Shown: positions 24,024-29,931 of the stretch, piece by piece | Layout of the letters: each line of letters starts with the position of its first letter | How positions within the stretch are numbered: position 1 is the first letter of the stretch | Assembly: GCA_934122235.1 (NCBI GenBank) | Contig: CAKOWE010000016.1 | Span: 1-29,931, forward strand | From: an uncultured Clostridia bacterium | GTDB taxonomy: Bacteria > Bacillota > Clostridia > TANB77 > CAG-508 | DNA: 29,931 nucleotides | Reading direction: 5' to 3' | The notes under the pieces: generated by a model | What the model was told of the DNA's origin: nothing | What the model saw: the letters and a program-made list of their open reading frames with translations, nothing else | Databases searched by the model: none | Position numbers and translations under genes: made by a program

Positions 24024-24079
24024 TTCAAAAGAAAAAGATAGAAGAAAAAAGCTTCTATAAAGAAGAAAGGAATGTTAAA

Positions 24080-25396
24080 ATGTCTAATAAAAATGAAATT
24101 TCTAGGGGGATAAGATGTTCTTTTTGTGGTAAGAGTCAAGACTTAGTAAAAAGAATTGTTGCGGGGCCAAGTGTATATATATGTGATGAATGTATCGAAG
24201 TGTGCAATAGCATATTAGAAAATGAGGCTTTTGAAGATGTAGAGTATGAAGATGTAAAAAAAGAAAAAATACCTACACCAGCAGAAATAAAGAAAATATT
24301 AGATGAATATGTTATAGGTCAAGAAAATGCTAAAAGAACTTTAGCTGTAGCTGTATATAATCATTATAAAAGAATAAATAATGAAGAAGCAATAACAGAT
24401 GTTGAAATTCAAAAAAGTAATGTATTACTAATTGGACCAACAGGATGTGGAAAAACAGAACTTGCAAAAACATTAGCTAAAATCTTAAATGTACCTTTTG
24501 CTATTGCAGATGCAACAACACTTACAGAAGCAGGATATGTAGGAGAAGATGTTGAAAATATTTTGTTAAAACTTATTCAAGCAGCTGACCAAGATATAGA
24601 AAGAGCTGAAAAAGGTATTATATATATAGATGAAATAGATAAAATATCAAGGAAATCAGAAAACCCATCAATAACTAGAGATGTTAGTGGGGAAGGTGTA
24701 CAACAGGCATTATTAAAAATAATAGAAGGAACTGTTGCTTCTGTTCCTCCTCAAGGTGGAAGAAAACATCCTCACCAAGAATTTTTACAAATAAACACAG
24801 AAAATATATTGTTTATTTGTGGAGGAGCTTTTGAGGGGTTAGATAATATAATCAAAAATAGAACAGGAAAAAAATCAATAGGATTTGGTTCAACAATAGA
24901 AAGCAAAAAAGAAATAGACAAATATAAAGTCCTTCAAGAATTGTTACCACAGGATTTATTAAAATTTGGTATGATTCCAGAATTTATTGGTAGATTACCA
25001 ATAATAGCTACATTAGAAGAATTAGATAAAAAAGCTTTGATAGAAATAGTAACAAAGCCAAAAAATGCTCTAATAAAGCAATATAAAAAATTATTTGAGT
25101 TAGATGATGTCGAGTTGGAATTTGAGCCAGATGCATTAGAACTAATAGTTGAAAAAGCAATAGAAAGAAACACTGGTGCAAGAGGTTTAAGATCAATAAT
25201 AGAAGATACAATGAGAGATATAATGTTTGAGATACCAGGAAACAGCAAAATAGAAAAATGTGTAATTACAAGAAAAACTGTAGAAGGTACAGAAGGACCA
25301 AAATTAACAATAAATGAAGATAAACAACCAAAAGATACAATAAAAAAGAAAAAAATATCTTCAACAGAGAAGAAAGATAAGAAAACAGCTTCATAA
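24080..25396 (+). CDS. clpX: ATP-dependent Clp protease ATP-binding subunit ClpX
   Basis: 438-residue AAA+ unfoldase that feeds substrates to ClpP. The N-terminal zinc-binding domain has C13, C16, C35 and C38 (RCSFCGKS, ICDEC). The AAA+ core has Walker A GPTGCGKT (119-126), pore loop GYVGED (152-157), Walker B IYIDEIDK (181-188), the IGF ClpP-docking loop (KKSIGFGST) and sensor 2 in the NTGARGLRSIIED segment. The tail is lysine-rich and ends KKDKKTAS. It completes the tig-clpP-clpX cluster and is closed by a terminator. Confidence 0.98.
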   Translation: MSNKNEISRGIRCSFCGKSQDLVKRIVAGPSVYICDECIEVCNSILENEAFEDVEYEDVKKEKIPTPAEIKKILDEYVIGQENAKRTLAVAVYNHYKRINNEEAITDVEIQKSNVLLIGPTGCGKTELAKTLAKILNVPFAIADATTLTEAGYVGEDVENILLKLIQAADQDIERAEKGIIYIDEIDKISRKSENPSITRDVSGEGVQQALLKIIEGTVASVPPQGGRKHPHQEFLQINTENILFICGGAFEGLDNIIKNRTGKKSIGFGSTIESKKEIDKYKVLQELLPQDLLKFGMIPEFIGRLPIIATLEELDKKALIEIVTKPKNALIKQYKKLFELDDVELEFEPDALELIVEKAIERNTGARGLRSIIEDTMRDIMFEIPGNSKIEKCVITRKTVEGTEGPKLTINEDKQPKDTIKKKKISSTEKKDKKTAS

Positions 25397-25403
25397 AGAA
25401 AAT

Positions 25404-25444
25404 ACACACATTGGATTAGTAAGTCCAGTGTGTGTGTTTTTATT
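25404..25444 (+). terminator. Terminator after clpX
   Basis: A 12-bp stem with one G-T pair (25404-25415 with 25424-25435), an 8-nt loop and a T-rich tail. Confidence 0.88.
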
Positions 25445-25491
25445 TTCTAAAAAGAAAAACTTATGCAAATGTATTTTTGATTTTTAAAATC

Positions 25492-25520
25492 TTGTAAAAA
25501 AAATCTATAAATGGTATAAT
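25492..25520 (+). promoter_or_regulatory. Promoter of the cmk operon
   Basis: TTGTAA (25492-25497), a 17-bp spacer and extended -10 TGGTATAAT (TATAAT at 25515-25520), 65 bp upstream of cmk. Confidence 0.72.
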
Positions 25521-25585
25521 CAATAAATATTGTAGGAAAAATTTATTTTCAAATTTAAGGTAAATATAAAAAAGGAGAATAAAAA

Positions 25586-26260
25586 ATGTCTTTTATTATA
25601 GGAATAGATGGACCGGCTGGTAGTGGTAAAGGCACAATGACAAAAATATTAGCTAAAAAGTTTAATTTAATACATATAGATACTGGAATAACATATAGAG
25701 CATTGGCAAAAGCTGTATTAGATAAAAATATAAAATTAGAAGAAAAAGATAAAATAATAGAATTAGCAAAAGATATAACCATAGATATTGTAAGTGGAGA
25801 TAATTTAGATAAAGTCTTTTTAAATGGGAAAGAAGTGACTAGTGATATACGCTCTAAAGAAGTTACTGCAATCGTTTCACAAGTATCTTCTATAAAAGAA
25901 GTACGACTAATTATGGTTGAATTGCAAAGAAAAATGGCGGAGGGAAAAAATGTAATAATGGAAGGAAGAGATATTTGTACATATGTTTTTCCTAATGCTG
26001 ATATAAAAATATATTTAAAAGCTTCTTTAGAAGAAAGAGCAAGAAGAAGATATGAAGAAAACAAAGAAAAAGGTATCAATACATCATATGAAGAGGTTTT
26101 AGAGAATATAAAATTAAGAGATGAAAATGATATGAACAAAGAAATAGGTTCATTAAAAGTGGCAGAAGATAGTATTGTTATAGATACAACAGGGTTAGAA
26201 ATAGAGCAATCAGTAGGAAAATTATCAAAAATAATAGAAGATAAAATAAACAACAAATAA
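25586..26260 (+). CDS. cmk: Cytidylate kinase
   Basis: 224-residue nucleoside monophosphate kinase that phosphorylates CMP and dCMP with ATP, standard length. The P-loop is GPAGSGKG (9-16). The CMP-binding segment DTGITYRALA follows, in place of the usual DTGAMYRA. The middle NMP-binding insert ends near SIKEVR. MEGRDICTYVFPNADIKIYL is the conserved GRDI-T-VFP block, and the lid ASLEERARRRYEE carries the arginines. The cmk-plsC order is typical of clostridia. The long minus-strand open frame over this gene is a shadow. Confidence 0.96.
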   Translation: MSFIIGIDGPAGSGKGTMTKILAKKFNLIHIDTGITYRALAKAVLDKNIKLEEKDKIIELAKDITIDIVSGDNLDKVFLNGKEVTSDIRSKEVTAIVSQVSSIKEVRLIMVELQRKMAEGKNVIMEGRDICTYVFPNADIKIYLKASLEERARRRYEENKEKGINTSYEEVLENIKLRDENDMNKEIGSLKVAEDSIVIDTTGLEIEQSVGKLSKIIEDKINNK

Positions 26261-26280
26261 AAGAGAGGAAGAATTAATAA

Positions 26281-26859
26281 ATGAAAAGAAAAATAGTAAA
26301 AGCTATTATTAGGTTTTTTATGAGAATATTTTTTAGAATAAAAATTATTGGAAAAGAAAATATTCCAGCAGAAGGAGCTTGTATAATTTGTCCAAATCAT
26401 AAGAGTTATTTTGATCCACCACTTGTAGTAGCTTTTAATAAAAGACATATAAATATGATAGCCAAAAAAGAACTTTACCAAAATCATCTTATTGCTTGGT
26501 TAGGTAAAACTTTTAATGTATTTCCAGTAGAAAGAAATGGAAAAGATATAGAAGCTGTTAAACATTCTTTAAAGATTTTAAAGAATGGAGAAATATTAGG
26601 AATATTTCCGGAAGGAACTAGAAACGGTATGGAAAAAGGTATTAAAGTAAAAAATGGAGCAGTTCTTATTGCAATAAAATCCGGTGCCCCAATAATACCT
26701 GTAGGAATAAAAGGCGATTACAAATTGTTTAGTAAAGTTGTTATAACTTACGGAGAGCCTATATATTATGATAAAAGTAAAATTAACTCGCAAAATAAAG
26801 AAGAAATAGACAAATTAACACAAGAATTAATGGATAGAATAGTTAGTTTGACAAAATAA
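26281..26859 (+). CDS. plsC: 1-acyl-sn-glycerol-3-phosphate acyltransferase
   Basis: 192-residue membrane-associated enzyme that acylates lysophosphatidic acid to phosphatidic acid in phospholipid synthesis. The catalytic HX4D motif is NHKSYFDPP (H40, D45). The glycerol-phosphate site is FPEGTRN (109-115). A further PlsC block is AIKSGAPIIPVGIKGDYKLF. The basic N-terminal helix (about 1-22) is membrane-active. It starts 20 bp after cmk with GAGAGGAAG and belongs to the same operon. Confidence 0.94.
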   Translation: MKRKIVKAIIRFFMRIFFRIKIIGKENIPAEGACIICPNHKSYFDPPLVVAFNKRHINMIAKKELYQNHLIAWLGKTFNVFPVERNGKDIEAVKHSLKILKNGEILGIFPEGTRNGMEKGIKVKNGAVLIAIKSGAPIIPVGIKGDYKLFSKVVITYGEPIYYDKSKINSQNKEEIDKLTQELMDRIVSLTK

Positions 26860-26947
26860 ATTAAATATTATATAATATATATTCGTTATTGTACTGATGA
26901 ACTTTGTTTTATCGGTATGTATTGTATTTTTAAAAGGGGTAGTAGTT

Positions 26948-28756
26948 ATGAATAACAAAAATATTAGAAACGTAGCAATAATAGCACACGTTGACCATGG
27001 TAAAACAACATTAGTAGATGCATTATTAAAACAAAGTGGTACATTTAGAGAAAATGAGCAAGTAGAAGAAAGAGTTATGGACTCAAATGCTCTAGAAAGA
27101 GAAAGAGGAATAACAATACTTGCAAAAAATACATCTGTAATGTATGGAGATATAAAAATAAATATAGTAGATACACCAGGACATGCTGATTTCGGTGGAG
27201 AAGTTGAAAGAGTATTGAAAATGGTTGATGGTGTCGTTTTATTAGTAGATGCTTTTGAAGGTGCTATGCCTCAAACTAGAGAAGTATTAAAAAAATCTTT
27301 GGCATTAAATTTAAAACCAATTGTTGTAATAAATAAAATAGATAGACCAGGTGCAAGACCATTAAAAGTAATAGATGAAGTTTTAGAGTTATTTATTGAA
27401 TTAGGAGCAAATGATGATCAATTAGATTTTCCAGTTGTATATGCTTCAGGAAAACAAGGTGTGGCTAAATTAAATTTAGAAGACGAAGCCGTAGATTTAA
27501 AATGCTTATTTGAAACAATAATAAAAACAATAGACCCACCAGCATGTGATCAAGATGGACCTATGCAAATGTTAGTATCTAACATAGATTACGATGATTA
27601 TGTTGGTAGAATTGCAATAGGAAGAATTGAAAGAGGAATAATTAAAAACGGAATGCCAATAGCAGTATGTAAAAAAGATAAGACAGAAAATTCAAAAATA
27701 ACAAAATTATATACTTATGTTGGATTGAAAAAAGTAGAAGTTGAAGAAGCAAAAGCAGGTGACATTGTAGAACTTGCAGGTGTTCCAGACATAAATATTG
27801 GTGATACAATTTGCGATATAAATAATCCAGAGAAAATAGATTTTGTTGATATAGATGAACCTACAGTATCAATGACATTTAGTGTAAACGATGGACCTTT
27901 TGCAGGTCAAGAAGGACAATTTGTTACATCAAGACATTTAAGAGATAGATTATTTAAAGAGTTAGATAGAAATGTTAGCTTAAGAGTAAAAGAAACAGAT
28001 AGGGCAGAAAGCTTTGAAGTTTCAGGTCGTGGTGAATTACATTTATCAGTTTTAATAGAAACAATGAGAAGAGAAGGATTTGAATTGTTAGTTTCACGTC
28101 CAAAAGTTATTTTCAAAGAAGAAAATGGCAAAAAACTTGAACCAATGGAAAGATTAGTTGTAAGTGTTCCAGAAGAATTTTTAGGTAATGTAATAGAAAA
28201 ATTAGGAAAAAGAAAAGGCGAAATGCTTAACATGGAGCCAACTGGAGATGGACATACAAAAGTAGAGTTTAGAATTCCAGCAAGAGGATTAATAGGATAT
28301 AGAACAGAATTTATGACAGATACAAAGGGTAACGGTACAATGAATAGCGTTTTTGATGGATATGATGAATATAAGGGAGATATATCAGCAAGAACAAGAG
28401 GAACTATAGTTGCATTTGAAAAAGGAACATCAGTAACATATGGACTATATAATGCACAAGATAAAGGAGAATTATTAATAGGACCTGGTGTAGATGTATA
28501 TGAAGGAATGATTGTTGGATTAAATTCAAGATCAGAAGATTTAGCAATAAATGTATGTAAAGAAAAACACTTAACAAATACAAGAGCATCTGGTTCAGAT
28601 GATGCCTTACGTTTAGTTCCACCATTGCAATTCTCATTAGAAAAAGCCATAGAATTTATAAATGATGATGAGTTAGTAGAAGTAACACCAAAAAATATCA
28701 GATTAAGAAAGAAAATATTAGATACAAAAACAAGAGAAAGAATGGCAAGAAGATAA
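26948..28756 (+). CDS. typA: Ribosome-associated GTPase TypA/BipA
   Basis: 602-residue translational GTPase linked to ribosome assembly and stress. G1 is AHVDHGKTTL (13-22). Switch I contains RERGITILAKN. G3 is DTPGHADFGGEV and G4 is NKIDRPGARP. EF-G-like domains II, III and V follow. The BipA-specific C-terminal domain includes RNTRGxx-type segments such as MNSVFDGYDEYKGDI, and the protein ends TKTRERMARR. I chose ATG 26948 (AAAAGGGG upstream, MNNKNIRN) rather than the upstream ATG at 26897, which would add a hydrophobic stretch not found in the family. Confidence 0.97.
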   Translation: MNNKNIRNVAIIAHVDHGKTTLVDALLKQSGTFRENEQVEERVMDSNALERERGITILAKNTSVMYGDIKINIVDTPGHADFGGEVERVLKMVDGVVLLVDAFEGAMPQTREVLKKSLALNLKPIVVINKIDRPGARPLKVIDEVLELFIELGANDDQLDFPVVYASGKQGVAKLNLEDEAVDLKCLFETIIKTIDPPACDQDGPMQMLVSNIDYDDYVGRIAIGRIERGIIKNGMPIAVCKKDKTENSKITKLYTYVGLKKVEVEEAKAGDIVELAGVPDINIGDTICDINNPEKIDFVDIDEPTVSMTFSVNDGPFAGQEGQFVTSRHLRDRLFKELDRNVSLRVKETDRAESFEVSGRGELHLSVLIETMRREGFELLVSRPKVIFKEENGKKLEPMERLVVSVPEEFLGNVIEKLGKRKGEMLNMEPTGDGHTKVEFRIPARGLIGYRTEFMTDTKGNGTMNSVFDGYDEYKGDISARTRGTIVAFEKGTSVTYGLYNAQDKGELLIGPGVDVYEGMIVGLNSRSEDLAINVCKEKHLTNTRASGSDDALRLVPPLQFSLEKAIEFINDDELVEVTPKNIRLRKKILDTKTRERMARR

Positions 28757-28777
28757 AAATTTTCTATATAATTAATT

Positions 28778-28881
28778 AGGTTTCATAAATTATTTCTTTC
28801 GGTTGACCTTCAAATGTGGGATATTCCTACTAAGAAGGTTGTCGTTTAAGGTTTAACCTGCAAAAATAATTTATGAAACCT
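28778..28881 (+). ncRNA. Structured element with a perfect 18-bp outer stem upstream of the methyltransferase
   Basis: AGGTTTCATAAATTATTT (28778-28795) is the exact reverse complement of 28864-28881. The 68-nt interior shows further nested pairing: GTGGGA with TCCTAC around TAT, and CCTTC with GAAGG. The element ends 33 bp before the methyltransferase ATG. It may be a cis-regulatory RNA, a small RNA, or a short terminal-inverted-repeat (MITE-like) insertion. I recognise no known riboswitch class and no terminator T-run. Confidence 0.5.
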
Positions 28882-28913
28882 TTAATATTGCAAATAGTAC
28901 AAGGAGACAAACT

Positions 28914-29501
28914 ATGAATAAAGTTGAATTACAAATAATAAAAGAAAAAGCTTTAGAAGAGCATATTCCAATTATAATGGATGATACATTAGAAGTAATA
29001 CAAAAAATATTAATAGAGAATAAACCTAATAAAATATTAGAAATAGGTACAGCAGTAGGGTATTCTGCAATATGTTTTAGTGAGTTTTTAGATGAAACTG
29101 GAAAAATTGATACAATAGAAAGAGATGCAGACAGAGTAAAGCAGGCAAAAGAAAACATAATAAAAACAGAAGTGCAAGACAAAATAAATATATATGAAGG
29201 TGACGCTGTAGAAATATTACCAACATTAAATGAAAAATATGATATAGTATTTATAGATGCAGCAAAGGGAAAATATCCATTTTTTTTACATGAAGCAATA
29301 AGAATGATTAAAAGTAAAGGAATAATAATAGCCGATAATGTCCTATATAAGGGATATGTATTAGGAGATTATAATAAACATAAACAACGTACAGCAGTTA
29401 GAAATTTAAGAGAATATATAAAAGAAATTACAGAAAATGAGAATTTAGAAACTGAAATCTTAGAAGTGGGTGACGGATTAGCAATAAGCAAAATATTATA
29501 A
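28914..29501 (+). CDS. SAM-dependent O-methyltransferase (TrmR/YrrM-like)
   Basis: 195-residue class I methyltransferase of the COMT-like O-methyltransferase family. In Firmicutes the relative TrmR/YrrM methylates 5-hydroxyuridine in tRNA wobble positions. The SAM-binding motif I is KILEIGTAVGYSAICFSEFL, motif II acidic residue is in DTIERDADRV, and the metal/catalytic aspartates lie in IVFIDAAKGKYPFFL and IIADNVLYKG. It ends GLAISKIL. AAGGAGA precedes the ATG. It follows the 28778-28881 structure and is ended by a hairpin. The small-molecule or tRNA target is inferred only from family. Confidence 0.85.
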   Translation: MNKVELQIIKEKALEEHIPIIMDDTLEVIQKILIENKPNKILEIGTAVGYSAICFSEFLDETGKIDTIERDADRVKQAKENIIKTEVQDKINIYEGDAVEILPTLNEKYDIVFIDAAKGKYPFFLHEAIRMIKSKGIIIADNVLYKGYVLGDYNKHKQRTAVRNLREYIKEITENENLETEILEVGDGLAISKIL

Positions 29502-29502
29502 A

Positions 29503-29538
29503 TAAAATGACATAGCAAATAATTGTTATGTCATTTTA
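29503..29538. terminator. Bidirectional terminator at the convergent end
   Basis: TAAAATGACATA (29503-29514) pairs with TATGTCATTTTA (29527-29538), with further pairing toward the loop. It separates the methyltransferase from the convergent minus-strand gene. Confidence 0.75.
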
Positions 29539-29931
29539 TGCTATTTTATTTAAATGTAAAATCCAAGATATAACTGTATCAATAATATAAATACAACTTA
29601 ATATTTTTATTGTGGTAGATTGCACAATAACAGGAATTTTTTTAATAATTCTTTTGTTTAATTGCTTTTTTATAAAAGGATGAATGTGATTTATAAATAA
29701 AATAGCAGCAATTCCCCAAATAAAAGAAAAAAGTATAGAAATTCTACCATTTAAATTAAAAAATTCATCTGTATAATCCCACCAGTGAGACATAAACGCA
29801 CCTTCTAATGCAAAACTAACAAAGTACTCTAGGGCAGAAAATATAATGGCTGAAGAGAAAAATAATTTTAAAGAACTATTTTTATATTGCCTAAGAAATA
29901 CTAATAAAATAAGAGCGCCATACCCATAAAT
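29536..29931 (-). CDS. CmpB-type putative membrane transporter subunit (partial, C-terminal 131 residues)
   Basis: The frame is open from the right window edge to TAA at 29536-29538. Visible sequence runs IYGYGALILLVFLRQYKNSS, then a hydrophobic helix, EYFVSFALEGAFMSHWWDY, FFNLNGRISILFSFIWGIAA and INHIHPFIKKQ. The WWDY...FNLNGRI...WG...HP pattern is the signature of the CmpB-like putative ABC transporter permease family (multi-helix membrane proteins about 200-300 residues long). At least three membrane helices are visible. The ATG at 29793 is internal, so the true start lies outside the window. The transported substrate is unknown. Confidence 0.8.
   Translation of the reverse strand: MYGYGALILLVFLRQYKNSSLKLFFSSAIIFSALEYFVSFALEGAFMSHWWDYTDEFFNLNGRISILFSFIWGIAAILFINHIHPFIKKQLNKRIIKKIPVIVQSTTIKILSCIYIIDTVISWILHLNKIA

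Noticed and set aside
24934..25407. 157-codon minus-strand open frame over the clpX 3' end
   Set aside because: It is antisense to clpX, of low complexity (Ser/Phe/Ile runs), and spans into the clpX terminator.
25555..26487. 310-codon minus-strand open frame over cmk and plsC
   Set aside because: It is antisense to two certain genes. Its product is serine/phenylalanine/isoleucine-rich, as expected from reversed AT-rich coding DNA, and it has no ribosome binding site.
27907..28650. 247-codon minus-strand open frame within typA
   Set aside because: It is a shadow of a certain GTPase gene with no recognisable domain or start signal.
1..29931. CRISPR array, rRNA genes or IS transposase
   Set aside because: No regularly spaced repeats, no rRNA-like sequence and no DDE or HUH transposase frame were found on either strand.

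Overview
The window is chromosomal DNA from a very AT-rich, low-GC Gram-positive, endospore-forming bacterium, most likely an uncultured or gut-type member of the Clostridia. The evidence is spoVT preceded by a sigma-G-like promoter, a small acid-soluble spore protein (SASP) gene, the tig-clpP-clpX order, a sortase, a LytTR/DUF3021 pair, and many extended -10 (TGnTATAAT) promoters. The species cannot be fixed from the sequence alone.

Layout. Positions 1-3117 look like the right end of an integrated mobile element. They hold a C-terminal gene scrap, a MerR-type regulator with its own 19-bp-spacer promoter, a 49-residue small protein, two structured non-coding segments and a large serine recombinase. 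The recombinase abuts a SASP gene (minus strand) that is recognisable only for its first ~33 codons, so the element appears to have integrated inside it. A HAD phosphatase follows. Positions 4512-16089 carry a divergent Tad / type IV pilus-like locus: a CpaB-like SAF protein, two CpaE/MinD-like ATPases with unusual Walker A regions, a CpaF-like secretion ATPase, a TadB/TadC-like membrane platform, four small related pilin-like proteins, two further one-helix proteins, and a large one-helix protein with a possible zinc site. Next come spoVT (minus strand), a compact alaS, a HIT protein, a sortase, tRNA-His and tRNA-Gln, LytTR plus DUF3021, a foreign-looking small gene, tig, clpP, clpX, cmk, plsC, typA, an O-methyltransferase and the end of a CmpB-type membrane protein.

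Main observation. Three genes of the Tad-like locus are broken by four +1 frameshifts, and all four have the same signature. The zero-frame codon at the break is CGG, and skipping its C puts the ribosome on a glycine GGN codon (GGA, GGA, GGT, GGA) and restores a full-length protein, including the Walker A glycine of the CpaF-like ATPase. Reading every other plus-strand gene by eye, I found no other in-frame CGG, although CGG is common out of frame and CGT, CGC and CGA are used for arginine. The only other in-frame CGG is in the atypical minus-strand gene at 21541-21762. This suggests that CGG is not read as arginine here but acts as a +1 shift or quadruplet (CGGN = Gly) signal. The competing explanation is a systematic extra C in the assembly.

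How the parts fit. The Tad-like genes probably build one envelope-spanning fibre or secretion device, and its ATPase, platform and last component all depend on the CGG shift. The interrupted SASP gene next to a serine recombinase recalls sporulation-linked excision elements (skin, SPbeta/spsM), but the other half of the gene lies outside the window.
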